DNA of 64,000 bases from Nocardia sp. XZ_19_385 (GCF_015355755.1 NZ_JACVEE010000001.1:1922001-1986000); one strand, 5' to 3'; shown: positions 19,594 through 29,428, counted from the stretch's first letter. Translations and numbers: made by a program. The notes: generated by a model from the letters alone, not told the origin.

Positions 19594-20461
19594 CGCAGTG
19601 GAACTCCTGGAACACCCCGTCCGCACCACCACGATCCCCTACCTGCCGTCCGCGAAATCCGAGCCCTCGGTGGCGCTTCGGGCGCTCTCGCTAGCCGGTC
19701 GCCTGGTCTGGCGAGCGACCAAGCCTGTGCTGGCGATTGCCGCCTTCCTGCTGCTGTGGCAGTTCGCACCGGCCGCCGGCCTGGTGGACGAGGTGTTCCT
19801 GCCGCCGTTCACCGTCGTCGCCGAGGCCTTCGCCGACCTGGTGCGCAGCGGCGAGATGTGGAACCACGTCTCCACCAGCCTGGGCCGCTCGGTCACCGGC
19901 TTCGGTTTCGCCCTGACGATCGCGGTGCCGCTGGGTATCGCCATCGCCTGGTACAAGCCGGTTTCGGAGCTGCTGAATCCGATCCTGGAGCTGTTCCGCA
20001 ACACCGCCGCGCTGGCGCTGCTGCCGGTGTTCGTGCTGATCCTGGGCATCGGCGAGACTTCCAAGGTCGCGCTGGTCTTCTATGCCAGCTCGTTCCCGAT
20101 CCTGCTGAACACCATCACCGGTGTCCGCACGGTCGATCCGCTGCTCGTCAAATCGGCTGTGTCCCTGGGCCTGAAGCCGATCCGGCTGTTCCAGAAGGTG
20201 ATCCTGCCCGCGGCGATCCCGTCCATCTTCACCGGTCTGCGGATGGCCGCCGCCAGCTCCATCCTGGTGCTGCTGGCCGCCGAAATGGTCGGCGCCCGAG
20301 CCGGTCTCGGCTATCTGATCACCGCCGCGCAGCAGAACTTCCAGATCCCGGACATGTACGCGGGCATCCTCGCCATCTCCCTGCTCGGACTCACCTTCAA
20401 CGGCCTGCTCGTCACCCTCGAGCGCCGCTTCTCCCGCTGGCGCGTCCAGTCCAACTCCTGA
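19586..20461 (+). CDS. ABC transporter permease, SsuC/TauC type
   Basis: A 291-residue membrane protein with six predicted helices and the EAA-type cytoplasmic loop around ASLGLKPIRLFQKVILPAAIP, given as a landmark in part. The segment GLGYLITAAQQNFQ is typical of SsuC/TauC permeases. The start overlaps the ATPase end by eight bases. The N-terminal 45 residues before the first helix are longer than usual. Confidence 0.9.
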   Translation: MYSAVELLEHPVRTTTIPYLPSAKSEPSVALRALSLAGRLVWRATKPVLAIAAFLLLWQFAPAAGLVDEVFLPPFTVVAEAFADLVRSGEMWNHVSTSLGRSVTGFGFALTIAVPLGIAIAWYKPVSELLNPILELFRNTAALALLPVFVLILGIGETSKVALVFYASSFPILLNTITGVRTVDPLLVKSAVSLGLKPIRLFQKVILPAAIPSIFTGLRMAAASSILVLLAAEMVGARAGLGYLITAAQQNFQIPDMYAGILAISLLGLTFNGLLVTLERRFSRWRVQSNS

Positions 20462-20478
20462 TCCGCAAAGGAACACTC

Positions 20479-21819
20479 ATGTCCCCCAAGCAGTTCCATA
20501 TCAACGCCTTCCTGATGGGCGTCGGCCACCACGAAGCCGCCTGGCGGCACCCACGCACCGCATCGCACGACGTGCTCGACGTCGCGCACTTCCAGGAGCT
20601 CGGCCGCATCGCCGAACGCGGCAAGCTGGATTCGGTGTTCTTCGCCGACGGCCTGGCGGTCGGCCCGCGCATCAAGCGCAACACCCTCGCCGTCTTCGAA
20701 CCGGTGACTCTGCTGGCCGCCATCGCCGCGGCCACCTCCAAGGTCGGGCTCATCGCGACCGCGTCCACCACCTACAACGAACCCTTCAACCTGGCCCGCA
20801 AATTCGCCTCACTCGATCACATCAGCGGCGGCCGCGCCGGCTGGAACATCGTCACCTCCGGCAGCGAGGAGGAGGCGTTCAACTTCGGCTACGACTCGAT
20901 CCCCGAGCACGCGCGCCGCTACGAGCGGGCCCAGGAGTTCGTCGATCTCGCCGTTCAGCTGTGGGACAGCTGGGAGTCGGAGGCGATCGTGCTCGACGAG
21001 GAAGCGGGCGTTTTCGCCGACCCGGACAAGGTGCACACCCTGGACTACGACGGCCCGCGCTTCAAGGTCCGCGGACCGCTGAACTCCCCGCGCAGTCCGC
21101 AGGGTCGCCCGCTGCTGGTGCAGGCCGGATCCTCCGAGGCCGGAAAGGAATTCGCGGCGCAGTACGCCGAGGCCGTGTTCACCGCACAGCGCACTCTCGA
21201 GGAGGGGCAGGCGTTCTACCGCGACCTGAAGTCGCGGCTGCCCAAGTACGGCCGCTCGGCCGAGGACCTGAAGGTGCTGCCCGGTTTGGTGCCCTACATC
21301 GCCGACACCGAGGCGGAGGCCAAGGCGCTGGAACAGGAGTTCACCGACCTGATCTCCCCCGACTACGCCCTGAGCCAGCTCTCCCGCCTGCTCGGCGTCG
21401 ACCTCACCCAGCATGCCCTGGACGCACCGCTCCCGCCGTTGCCCTCGGTCACCGAAATCGAAGGCGGCAAGAGCCGGTTCCTGCTGGTCAAGGAGCTCGC
21501 CGAGACCGAGAACCTGACCGTGCGCCAGCTCATCGGCAAGCTCGGCGGCGGGCGCGGGCACCGCTCGTTCGCGGGCACGCCCACCCAGATCGCCGACGAA
21601 CTGCAGGCCTGGTTCGAGGGCGGCGCGGCCGACGGCTTCAACATCATGCCGCCGTTCCTGCCGGGCGGGCTGGAGGACTTCGTCGACAAGGTCGTCCCGA
21701 TCTTGCAGGAGCGCGGCTTGTTCCGCACTGACTACGAATCCGACAGCCTGCGTGGGCATTACGGTCTCGGCCCCGTCGAAAGCCAGTTCGCGACGGTCCG
21801 CGCCGAAGTGAGCGCGTGA
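20479..21819 (+). CDS. FMN-dependent monooxygenase, NtaA/SnaA/DszA family
   Basis: A 446-residue luciferase-like flavin monooxygenase. It opens with FHINAFLMGVGHHEAAWRHP, contains SGGRAGWNIVTSGSEEEAFNFG, mentioned in part as the family signature, and has the PLLVQAGSSEAGKEFAAQYAE block. The family oxygenates nitrilotriacetate, dibenzothiophene sulfone and similar compounds using reduced FMN from a separate reductase. It follows the permease by 17 bases with AAAGGAA upstream. In this island it could cleave a C-S bond after uptake; the substrate cannot be read from sequence. Confidence 0.88.
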   Translation: MSPKQFHINAFLMGVGHHEAAWRHPRTASHDVLDVAHFQELGRIAERGKLDSVFFADGLAVGPRIKRNTLAVFEPVTLLAAIAAATSKVGLIATASTTYNEPFNLARKFASLDHISGGRAGWNIVTSGSEEEAFNFGYDSIPEHARRYERAQEFVDLAVQLWDSWESEAIVLDEEAGVFADPDKVHTLDYDGPRFKVRGPLNSPRSPQGRPLLVQAGSSEAGKEFAAQYAEAVFTAQRTLEEGQAFYRDLKSRLPKYGRSAEDLKVLPGLVPYIADTEAEAKALEQEFTDLISPDYALSQLSRLLGVDLTQHALDAPLPPLPSVTEIEGGKSRFLLVKELAETENLTVRQLIGKLGGGRGHRSFAGTPTQIADELQAWFEGGAADGFNIMPPFLPGGLEDFVDKVVPILQERGLFRTDYESDSLRGHYGLGPVESQFATVRAEVSA

Positions 21820-21877
21820 ACGCGCGAACCAGGTTCCGGCCCGCCGCGGGCACGGCGAGCGCCGCCGAGCCACGGGC

Positions 21878-23110
21878 GTGACGGCATGTTCCGAAGCCGC
21901 CCCGATCGATTCCCTGCGCCCCTTGGTGCTCACCGTCTACGTGCCCACCTTGGCGCGGGGCATCGGGATGGGCGCTGCCGCACCGGTGATGACGCTCACC
22001 GCCGTCGACCTCGGCGCGTCGGTGGCGGTGGCGGGCCTGGCGGTGGCGCTGGTCGGCCTCGGCCAGGTGCTCGGCGGAATCCCGTCCGGTCAGCTGGTGG
22101 CCTGGATGGGCGAGCGCGCCTCGACCATCTGGGGCACGGCCGTCGGCCTGGTGGGCGTGCTGCTGTGCATGTTCGCCCCGAACGTGCCGGTGCTGTGCGT
22201 CGGCCTGCTGATCGTCGGATTGTCCAATGCCGTCTGGGGTTTGGCCCGGATGACCTTCATGGCCGAGGCCATCGCCTTGCCGCTGCGGGCCCGCGCCATG
22301 TCCCTGTTCGGCGGCGCGATGCGGCTGGGCTTCTTCGTCGGGCCGCTGCTCGGCGCGGCCGCCATCCTCGGCGTCGGGATTCGCGGCGGGTTCGCGGTGC
22401 AGTTCCTGGCGTTCCTGATCGCCGGCTGGATGATGGTGCGGCTGCCGCTGCCGGGTGGCAGCTACACCGAACCGGCGGTGGCCCCGCCGATTTCGCTGCT
22501 CGGCGTGGCCCGGCAGCATCGCCTGGTGCTGTGCACGCTGGGCGCCGGGTCGATGCTGATGGGCGCGGCCCGCGCCTCGCGGGAGGTGATTCTGCCGCTG
22601 TGGGCCCACCACATCGGGATCGACGCCGCCACCGCCAGTTTGCTTTTCGGCATCGCCGCCGCCCTCGAGCTCGTCTTCGCCTATCCGGCCGGGCATCTCA
22701 TGGACCGCTACGGCCGCGCGCCGATCGCGGTGCCGTCGCTCGGCATCCTGGCCGCGTCGTATATAGCTGTGCCGCTGACGTATTCGACACTGACGCTGGG
22801 CGCGGTCGCGGTCGCACTGGGTGTCGGCAACGGCATCGGCAACGGGCTGATCATGGTGCTCGGCGCAGACGTCGCGCCGCCGGGCACGCGCGCGGAGTTC
22901 CTGGCCGCCTGGCGACTCACCCACGACCTGGGCGCTTTCGGCGGGCCACTGTTGCTCGCCGTCCTGGCCGGCATCGCACCGCTGACTGTCGCCGCGCTCA
23001 CCATCGGCGGTGTCGCGGCCCTCGGCGCGGCGGTGATGGGCCGGTTCATCCCCCGCCACATCCCGTGGCCTCCGGTTCCGCAACCTCTTCCACAGAAGGT
23101 GATCTCATGA
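21878..23110 (+). CDS. Major facilitator superfamily transporter
   Basis: A 410-residue protein with 12 predicted helices and an MFS loop GLGQVLGGIPSGQLVAWMGERA near residue 70, noted in part, plus GHLMDRYGRAP between helices 8 and 9. It starts at GTG 21878 and its stop overlaps the next start (ATGA). Its place between the monooxygenase and the flavoprotein makes it part of the island. It could import a second substrate or export the desulfurised carbon product. Confidence 0.85.
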   Translation: MTACSEAAPIDSLRPLVLTVYVPTLARGIGMGAAAPVMTLTAVDLGASVAVAGLAVALVGLGQVLGGIPSGQLVAWMGERASTIWGTAVGLVGVLLCMFAPNVPVLCVGLLIVGLSNAVWGLARMTFMAEAIALPLRARAMSLFGGAMRLGFFVGPLLGAAAILGVGIRGGFAVQFLAFLIAGWMMVRLPLPGGSYTEPAVAPPISLLGVARQHRLVLCTLGAGSMLMGAARASREVILPLWAHHIGIDAATASLLFGIAAALELVFAYPAGHLMDRYGRAPIAVPSLGILAASYIAVPLTYSTLTLGAVAVALGVGNGIGNGLIMVLGADVAPPGTRAEFLAAWRLTHDLGAFGGPLLLAVLAGIAPLTVAALTIGGVAALGAAVMGRFIPRHIPWPPVPQPLPQKVIS

Positions 23111-24681
23111 TCGAAGTAGACGTGCTCGTCCTCGGCGGTGGACCCGCCGGAACCTGGGCGTCGCTCCAGGCCGCGGCCACCGGCGCCTCGGTTCTGCTGG
23201 CGGACAAGGGATTCTGCGGCAGCAGCGGCGCGACCGCCGCCGCGGGCACCGGAATCTGGTATGTCCAGCCAGAACCTGAGTTGCGCGAGCAGGCGATGGC
23301 CAGCCGCGAAGGCCTCGGCGGCTATCTCGCCGACCGCGAATGGATGGCGCGGGTGCTCGACGAAACCTACGACCGGGTCAACGAACTCGCGACCGACGGT
23401 CGCTACCCGTTCCCCGTCGGACCCGACGGCCGGCAGATCCGCACCGGGATCCAAGGCCCCGATTACATGAAGCGCCAACGGCTTCGGGTGCAGCGCGCCG
23501 GTGTGCGCATTCTCGATCACTCCCCCGCGGTGGAACTGCTCGTCGATCCTTACGGCGCCGTCGCGGGCGCCCGCCTGCAACGTCTGGCCGACGGCAGCCA
23601 GGTCGACATCGCGGCCTCGGCGGTCGTGCTCGCCACCGGCGGCTGCGCGTTCCTCTCGAAAACCCTGGGCTGCAATGTCAATACCGGCGACGGCGCGCTC
23701 ATGGCCGTCGAGGCGGGCGCCGAACTGTCGGGCATGGAGTTCTCCAACGCCTACGCGATCGCCCCGGAATTCACCTCGGTGACCAAGACCGCCTACTACT
23801 CCTTCGCCACCTTCTACCTGGGCGACGGCGAACCGCTGGCGGGCGCTTCCGGCAAGGCCCGCACCCCGATCGCCAAGGCGCTGCTCACCGAACCGGTGTA
23901 CTGCACCCTGGACCGCGCCGACGCGGCCCAGCGGCAGGCCATGCGCCGCGGTCAGCCGAACTTCTTCCTGACCTTCGACCGGCTCGGTATCGATCCGTTC
24001 ACCGACCGCTTCCCGATCACCCTGCTGCTCGAGGGCACCGTCCGCGGCACCGGCGGCGTCCGCGTCGCGGGCCGGGACTGCTCGACCAGCGTGCCCGGAC
24101 TGTATGTCGCCGGTGATGTCGCCACCCGCGAACTGATCTGCGGCGGCTTCACCGGCGGCGGCAGCCACAATGCGGCCTGGGCCATGTCCTCGGGGAGTTG
24201 GGCGGGGACCGGCGCGGGCAGTTATGCACTGCGGCAACGGGATTCGGTGGCACGCCCCCGTTTGGGCGCCGGCGGCGCCGGACTGCGCCCGCTCGACCGG
24301 CCGGATACCGAGCTGCGCCCGGCGGACCTGGTCGCGGCGGTCCAGGCCGAGGTGCTGCCATACGACAAGAACTATCTGCGCCACGGCGACCGGCTGCGGC
24401 CCGCCCTCGCCACCCTGAACGACCTGTGGCGGCACGCCCGCTCCGGCCTGGCCGCACCCGACACCTCGAGGGCCCGGTCGGCCGCCGCGATGACGGCGCA
24501 CGCCCGCTGGATGTACACCGCCGCCCTGGCCCGCACCGAGTCGCGCGGCATGGCGCGACGCCAGGATTTTCCGGATCTCGACCCCGCCCAGCACCATCGC
24601 CTGATCACCGGCGGCCTCGACGACATCTGGACCACACCCGAACCCGTCTTCCGCGGCCGGCGGCCGCTGGTGGCGGCATGA
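23107..24681 (+). CDS. AsfA-like FAD-dependent reductase (fumarate/APS reductase fold)
   Basis: A 524-residue flavoprotein. It has an N-terminal dinucleotide-binding motif VLVLGGGPAGTWAS, GSSGATAAAGTG for FAD covering, a LATGGC strand, and a C-terminal GLYVAGDVATRE FAD motif. The fold is that of the FAD_binding_2 subunits of fumarate, succinate and adenylylsulfate reductases. Paired with the adjacent ferredoxin, it resembles AsfA-AsfB of Pseudomonas putida S-313, required for arylsulfonate desulfurisation. The start overlaps the MFS stop by four bases and its own stop overlaps the ferredoxin start. Electron-transfer partnership is inferred from this coupling. Confidence 0.8.
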   Translation: MIEVDVLVLGGGPAGTWASLQAAATGASVLLADKGFCGSSGATAAAGTGIWYVQPEPELREQAMASREGLGGYLADREWMARVLDETYDRVNELATDGRYPFPVGPDGRQIRTGIQGPDYMKRQRLRVQRAGVRILDHSPAVELLVDPYGAVAGARLQRLADGSQVDIAASAVVLATGGCAFLSKTLGCNVNTGDGALMAVEAGAELSGMEFSNAYAIAPEFTSVTKTAYYSFATFYLGDGEPLAGASGKARTPIAKALLTEPVYCTLDRADAAQRQAMRRGQPNFFLTFDRLGIDPFTDRFPITLLLEGTVRGTGGVRVAGRDCSTSVPGLYVAGDVATRELICGGFTGGGSHNAAWAMSSGSWAGTGAGSYALRQRDSVARPRLGAGGAGLRPLDRPDTELRPADLVAAVQAEVLPYDKNYLRHGDRLRPALATLNDLWRHARSGLAAPDTSRARSAAAMTAHARWMYTAALARTESRGMARRQDFPDLDPAQHHRLITGGLDDIWTTPEPVFRGRRPLVAA

Positions 24682-25004
24682 TCGAACTCGTCTCCGCGGA
24701 CCGCTGCATCGAATGCGACAAGTGCGTCGAGGTCTGCCCCACCCGTGTCTTCGACCGCGGCCCCGACGGAATCCCGGTGCTGGCACGGCAATCCGACTGC
24801 CAGACCTGCTTCCTGTGCGAGGCCTACTGCCCCGTCGACGCGCTGTTCGTCGCGCCGCGCACCGCACCGCTGCCACCGGGCGACCCGCAACGCGATGAGC
24901 AGCACCTGATCGAGCACGGTCTGCTCGGCAGCTACCGCAAAGCCCTCGGCTGGGGCGGCGGCCGCCTCACCGCCCGCGACGCGATCGGCCCCGAACTGCC
25001 CTGA
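24678..25004 (+). CDS. AsfB-like ferredoxin with two 4Fe-4S motifs
   Basis: A 108-residue protein. It has CIECDKCVEVCP near the N-terminus and CQTCFLCEAYCP about 35 residues later, both full CxxCxxCxxxCP motifs, so it can bind two 4Fe-4S clusters. The last 45 residues are an uncommon basic tail. The start ATG 24678 overlaps the flavoprotein stop, so the two are produced together, as in adenylylsulfate reductase AprAB and in AsfAB. It probably passes electrons to or from the flavoprotein. Confidence 0.87.
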   Translation: MIELVSADRCIECDKCVEVCPTRVFDRGPDGIPVLARQSDCQTCFLCEAYCPVDALFVAPRTAPLPPGDPQRDEQHLIEHGLLGSYRKALGWGGGRLTARDAIGPELP

Positions 25005-25070
25005 CCGGGAACAACGTGCCGAGCCGAACGGCAGCCGCTAGGTTCGAGTAAACACACGAAGGAGATATCT

Positions 25071-26063
25071 GTGCGCTTCGGCATCTTCATCCCGCAGGGG
25101 TGGCGGCTCGACTTGGTCGGCATCGAACCGGCCGCGCAGTGGCAGGTGATGCGTGATCTCGCGCAGCGCGCCGACGCTTCCGAGGTCTGGGAGTCGCTGT
25201 GGGTGTACGACCACTTCCACACCGTCCCGGTACCGACCGAGGAGGCGACCCATGAGGCGTGGACCCTGATGTCGGCGTTCGCGGCCTCGACGTCGCGGAT
25301 TCGGCTCGGCCAGATGTGTACCGCGATGCGCTACCGGAATCCGGCCTACCTGGCGAAGGTGGCCGCGACGGTGGACCTGATCTCCGGTGGCCGCACCGAG
25401 ATGGGTATCGGCGCCGGCTGGTACGAGCACGAATGGCGGGCCTACGGCTACGGATTCCCGCCCGCGAAGGAGCGGCTCGGCCGCCTCGACGAGGGCGTGC
25501 AGATCTTCCGGCAGGCCTGGACCAAGGGCGAGGCCACCCTGGACGGCAAGTACTACCAGGTGGACGGCGCCATCGTGCGGCCACTGCCCTTGCAGGAGGG
25601 CGGCATTCCGCTGTGGATCGCCGGCGGCGGCGAAAAGGTGACGCTGAAGATCGCGGCGAAGTACGCGCAGTACACCAACTTCAGCGGCAACCCGGCCGAG
25701 TTCGAGGCGAAGTCGGAGATCCTGCGTAACCACTGCGCCACGGTCGGCACGGATTTCGACGCCATCACCCGCTCCTCGAACTTCAACACCATCCTCGGCT
25801 CCACCGAAGCCGAAGTCGAGGAACGCCTTTCGGCCGTCCAGGCCAAACTGGCCACGGCGATCGGCGACGACCAAGCCAAGAGCTACGTCGACGGCATGTT
25901 CCGCACCTCGCTCGCCGTCGGCACCCCGGAGCAGGTCATCGAAAACCTCACCGCCCTCCAGAACCTCGGCCTCGGCTACGCCATCTTCAACTTCCCCGAG
26001 TCCGCCTACGACACCTCCGGCATCGAACTCTTCGAACGCGAGATCGCCCCGGCCCTGCGCTGA
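25071..26063 (+). CDS. LLM-class F420-dependent type oxidoreductase
   Basis: A 330-residue luciferase-like protein. It starts with MRFGIFIPQGWRLDL and contains GRTEMGIGAGWYEHEWRAYG, seen as the typical F420-LLM segment in part, and IPLWIAGGGEKVTLKIAAKYA. GTG 25071 follows GAAGGAGATATCT, the strongest ribosome site nearby. It lies 66 bases after the ferredoxin on the same strand and before a strong terminator, so it may close the sulfur island. The substrate is unknown. Confidence 0.86.
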   Translation: MRFGIFIPQGWRLDLVGIEPAAQWQVMRDLAQRADASEVWESLWVYDHFHTVPVPTEEATHEAWTLMSAFAASTSRIRLGQMCTAMRYRNPAYLAKVAATVDLISGGRTEMGIGAGWYEHEWRAYGYGFPPAKERLGRLDEGVQIFRQAWTKGEATLDGKYYQVDGAIVRPLPLQEGGIPLWIAGGGEKVTLKIAAKYAQYTNFSGNPAEFEAKSEILRNHCATVGTDFDAITRSSNFNTILGSTEAEVEERLSAVQAKLATAIGDDQAKSYVDGMFRTSLAVGTPEQVIENLTALQNLGLGYAIFNFPESAYDTSGIELFEREIAPALR

Positions 26064-26082
26064 TTCGTCCCTGATACAACGA

Positions 26083-26114
26083 AAAGGGCGGCCTCCCAAC
26101 GGAGGCCGCCCTTT
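26083..26114. terminator. Strong bidirectional terminator
   Basis: A perfect 14-base stem AAAGGGCGGCCTCC / GGAGGCCGCCCTTT with loop CAAC, A-rich on one side and T-rich on the other. It lies between the convergent oxidoreductase and nrdE genes and can stop transcription from both. Confidence 0.95.
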
Positions 26115-26127
26115 CAGCGTGTGCTGC

Positions 26128-28320
26128 CTACAGCATGCAGGACACGCAACCCTCGACTTCGGTGCCTTCCAGGGCCATCTGGCGCAGGCGGATGTAGTAG
26201 AGGGTCTTGATGCCCTTGCGCCAGGCGTAGATCTGGGCCTTGTTCAGGTCGCGGGTGCTGACGGTGTCCTTGAAGAACAGCGTCAGCGACAGGCCCTGGT
26301 CGACGTGCTGGGTCGCGGCGGCGTAGGTGTCGATGATCTTTTCGTAGCCGATTTCGTAGGCATCCTCGTAGTACTCGAGGTTGTCGTTGGTGAGGTAAGG
26401 GGCCGGGTAGTAGACGCGGCCGATCTTGCCTTCCTTGCGGATCTCGATCTTCGACGCCACCGGGTGGATGGAGCTGGTGGAGTTGTTGATGTAGGAGATC
26501 GAGCCCGTCGGCGGCACCGCCTGCAGGTTCTGGTTGTAGATGCCGTGCTCCATCACCAGGCCCTTGAGCTGACGCCAATCGTCCTGGGTGGGGATGTGCA
26601 CGCCCGCGTCGGCGAAGAGCTCGCGGACCTTGTCGGTCTTGGGCTCCCACACCTGATCGGTGTACTTGTCGAAGAACTCACCGCTGGCGTACTTGGATTC
26701 GGGGAACCCGCCGAAGTAGGTGCCGCGCTCCTGCGCGATCAGGTTCGAGGCCCGAATCGCGTGGTACACAACGGTGTAGAAGTAGATGTTGGTGAAATCG
26801 ATGCCCTCTTCGGACCCGTAGTGCACCCGCTCGCGCGCCAGGTACCCGTGCAGGTTCATCTGGCCGAGGCCGATGGCGTGGGACTGGTTGTTGCCCTGCT
26901 CGATCGAGGGCACCGAGTAGATGTGGGTCTGATCCGACACCGCGGTCAGCGCCCGGATCGCGGTCTCGATGGTCTGGGCGAAGTCCGGCGAATCCATCGA
27001 CTTGGCGATGTTCATCGAACCCAGGTTGCAGGAGATGTCCTTGCCCACCTTGGCGTAGGACAGGTCGTCGTTGAACTCCGACGGCGTGGACACCTGCAGG
27101 ATCTCCGAGCACAGGTTCGAGTGCGTGATCTTGCCGGCGATCGGGTTCGCCCGGTTCACCGTGTCCTCGAACATGATGTACGGATAGCCCGACTCGAACT
27201 GCAGCTCGGCGATGGTCTGGAAGAACTCGCGCGCCTTGACCTTCGACTTGCGGATCCGCTTGTCGTCGACCATCTCGTAGTACTTCTCGGTGACATCGAT
27301 ATCGGCGAACGGCTTGCCGTAGATACGCTCTACGTCGTACGGAGAGAACAGGTACATGTCCTCGTTCTTGCGCGCCAGTTCGAAGGTGATGTCCGGGATC
27401 ACCACACCGAGCGAGAGGGTCTTGATGCGGATCTTCTCGTCCGCGTTCTCCCGCTTGGTGTCGAGGAAGCGGTAGATGTCGGGGTGGTGCGCGTGCAGGT
27501 AGACCGCGCCCGCGCCCTGACGCGCGCCGAGCTGGTTGGCGTAGGAGAACGAATCCTCCAGCAGCTTCATGATCGGGATGACGCCGGAGCTCTGGTTCTC
27601 GATCTTCTTGATCGGCGCGCCGTGCTCACGAATGTTGGTGAGCAGCAACGCGACACCGCCGCCGCGCTTGGACAGCTGCAGCGCGGAGTTGATGGAGCGC
27701 CCGATGGACTCCATGTTGTCCTCGATGCGCAGCAGGAAGCAGGACACCGGCTCGCCGCGCTGCTTCTTGCCCGAGTTCAGGAAGGTCGGGGTGGCCGGCT
27801 GGAAGCGGCCGTCGATGACCTCGTCGACCAGCTTGCTCGCCAGCACCTCGTCGCCGTCGGCGAGGGTGAGCGCGACCATGCAGACGCGGTCCTCGAAGCG
27901 CTCCAGGTAGCGCTTGCCGTCGAAGGTCTTCAGCGTGTACGAGGTGTAGTACTTGAACGCGCCGAGGAAGGTCGGGAACCGGAACTTGTGCGCGTAGGCC
28001 TGCTTGAACAGCTTCTTGATGAAGGCGCGGCTGTACTTGTCCAGCACCTCCGGCTCGTAATAGTTTTCCTCGACCAGGTAGTCCAGCTTCTCGTCCAGGT
28101 TGTGGAAGAAGACGGTGTTCTGGTTGACGTGCTGCAGGAAGTACTGGTTCGCGGCCTCACGGTCCTTGTCGAACTGGATCTCGCCGTTCGGGCCGTACAG
28201 GTTCAGCATCGCGTTGAGGGCGTGGTAATCCAAAGCCTCACCGGCCTCCGTGCTACGGACCGACTGCTGCTGCTCTAAACGAGCTGACTTGCCTGCCGGT
28301 GCTGTTGTTGCTGTTGCCAA
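26128..28320 (-). CDS. nrdE: Class Ib ribonucleotide reductase large subunit NrdE
   Basis: The 730-residue catalytic subunit, which reduces nucleoside diphosphates. Landmarks are [10 protein letters not shown] and [10 protein letters not shown] with active-site cysteines, [15 protein letters not shown], the [19 protein letters not shown] region, and the C-terminal redox pair in GCVSCML. The sequence follows M. tuberculosis NrdE (Rv3051c) closely from [16 protein letters not shown] onward. The only start before that homology is TTG 28320, which lies within the end of nrdI, giving a 46-base overlap. Reducing power comes from NrdH, encoded in the same operon. Confidence 0.96.
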   Translation of the reverse strand: MATATTAPAGKSARLEQQQSVRSTEAGEALDYHALNAMLNLYGPNGEIQFDKDREAANQYFLQHVNQNTVFFHNLDEKLDYLVEENYYEPEVLDKYSRAFIKKLFKQAYAHKFRFPTFLGAFKYYTSYTLKTFDGKRYLERFEDRVCMVALTLADGDEVLASKLVDEVIDGRFQPATPTFLNSGKKQRGEPVSCFLLRIEDNMESIGRSINSALQLSKRGGGVALLLTNIREHGAPIKKIENQSSGVIPIMKLLEDSFSYANQLGARQGAGAVYLHAHHPDIYRFLDTKRENADEKIRIKTLSLGVVIPDITFELARKNEDMYLFSPYDVERIYGKPFADIDVTEKYYEMVDDKRIRKSKVKAREFFQTIAELQFESGYPYIMFEDTVNRANPIAGKITHSNLCSEILQVSTPSEFNDDLSYAKVGKDISCNLGSMNIAKSMDSPDFAQTIETAIRALTAVSDQTHIYSVPSIEQGNNQSHAIGLGQMNLHGYLARERVHYGSEEGIDFTNIYFYTVVYHAIRASNLIAQERGTYFGGFPESKYASGEFFDKYTDQVWEPKTDKVRELFADAGVHIPTQDDWRQLKGLVMEHGIYNQNLQAVPPTGSISYINNSTSSIHPVASKIEIRKEGKIGRVYYPAPYLTNDNLEYYEDAYEIGYEKIIDTYAAATQHVDQGLSLTLFFKDTVSTRDLNKAQIYAWRKGIKTLYYIRLRQMALEGTEVEGCVSCML

Positions 28321-28730
28321 AACAATCCCAATCCCTCGCGGACGCGTGCGACGTCCTCAGCGGTTCCCATGAGTTCGAAGCGATACAGGTACGGCACCCC
28401 GCATTTGCGTGAGATGACGTCACCGGCAGCGCAGAAGGTATCGCCGAAGTTCGTGTTGCCGGCCGCGACCACCCCGCGCAGCAGGGCACGGTTGTGCGGA
28501 TCGTTGAGGAACTTGGCGACTTGCCGCGGTACGAATTCCTTGTCGTCTCGGGCGCCCCCCAGTACATGCCGACCGCCACCGTAGGTGGGGGTGATCAGTA
28601 CGAAGGGTTCGTCGACGCGCAATGTCTCAGCGGCGGTGTGCAGTGGAATACGAGTGGCCGGGAGACCCAGCTTCTCGACGAAACGATGTGTGCCCTCCGA
28701 GGCGCTGGAGAAGTACACCAGACCGGTCAT
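28275..28730 (-). CDS. nrdI: NrdI flavodoxin-like activator of ribonucleotide reductase
   Basis: A 151-residue flavoprotein that supplies superoxide or peroxide to assemble the manganese-tyrosyl cofactor in NrdF. The FMN-binding loop [12 protein letters not shown] opens the protein, and the ITPTYGGG and [15 protein letters not shown] blocks follow. GGAGAG precedes ATG 28730. The last 15 codons overlap nrdE and form a glutamine-rich tail (WQQQQQHRQ), absent from most homologues, which suggests the stop moved downstream into nrdE. Confidence 0.93.
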   Translation of the reverse strand: MTGLVYFSSASEGTHRFVEKLGLPATRIPLHTAAETLRVDEPFVLITPTYGGGRHVLGGARDDKEFVPRQVAKFLNDPHNRALLRGVVAAGNTNFGDTFCAAGDVISRKCGVPYLYRFELMGTAEDVARVREGLGLFWQQQQQHRQASQLV

Positions 28731-28763
28731 GGTCGGCTCTCCTTCCTCGGAGGAACTACAAGA

Positions 28764-28997
28764 TCAAGCAGCGACAGTCGCGAGCGACTTGATGCGGTCG
28801 GGCCGGAAGCCGGACCAGTGGTCCTCGCCGGCGACGACGACGGGGGCCTGCAGGTAGCCCAGGGCCATGACGTAGTCACGCGCCTCCGCGTTCTCGGAGA
28901 TGTCGATGACTTCGTAGTCCACCCCGGCCTTGTCGAGCGCCTTGTAGGTGGCGTTGCACTGGACGCAAGCGGGCTTGGTGTACACGGTGATCGTCAT
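28764..28997 (-). CDS. nrdH: Glutaredoxin-like NrdH redoxin
   Basis: A 77-residue thioredoxin-fold electron donor for NrdE, starting MTITVYTKPACVQCNATYKAL, given in part. The redox motif is CVQC. The tail WSGFRPDRI is the NrdH signature that allows reduction by thioredoxin reductase. GAGAGGGA precedes ATG 28997; a longer in-frame start at 29072 adds non-homologous residues. It heads the nrdHIE operon with 33 bases to nrdI. Confidence 0.95.
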   Translation of the reverse strand: MTITVYTKPACVQCNATYKALDKAGVDYEVIDISENAEARDYVMALGYLQAPVVVAGEDHWSGFRPDRIKSLATVAA

Positions 28998-29162
28998 GGT
29001 GTCCCTCTCTCCAAGTCTCTGATTCCACAGCCAGTGATCCGAGCAGTGTGCGGTCCAACGTGTGCTGCGCAAACTCCTGGATCCGACTGCGAAACCCCTG
29101 TTCGCACCGCCTCGAAGTGGTGCTCCCCGGAGAGTGTCTCGCGTCGTCCTCCAGCAGTGAAG

Positions 29163-29210
29163 ACACTACACCTAGTGGCCGACAGATTCATCCAACACGA
29201 CATGTTGCGA
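29163..29210 (-). promoter_or_regulatory. Tandem NrdR-type boxes before nrdHIE
   Basis: ACACTACACCTAGTGG (29163-29178) and the weaker ACACGACATGTTGCGA (29195-29210) resemble NrdR boxes. Their starts are 32 bases apart, as in the nrdF promoter. They lie about 170 bases upstream of nrdH, so the transcript may have a long leader. Confidence 0.7.
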
Positions 29211-29396
29211 GTCACAAAGATGAAATTCCCCTGCGGTAAGTACCTGGACGCTTGATACGCAACCCGACACGACAATGGTCTAGATCACAATTTCGTACCG
29301 CAGCTCTTTCTCAGCAAACTTTTCTTGGCACTTGTGTCACACCCGCCTCGGCCGCCCCGTCTTCCTCATGTGAGAGCACGCGACACGCCCATGACA

Positions 29397-29428
29397 AGAG
29401 GCCGCCCAGTGGGTACCGGACGGCCTCT
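29397..29428 (-). terminator. Hairpin after the FMN reductase gene
   Basis: AGAGGCCG (29397-29404) is perfectly inverted at 29421-29428, starting 20 bases past the stop at 29448. No U-run follows. Confidence 0.6.

Noticed and set aside
26119..28278. A 719-codon plus-strand frame opposite nrdE
   Set aside because: Shadow of nrdE caused by high G+C codon bias; no ribosome site or homology pattern.
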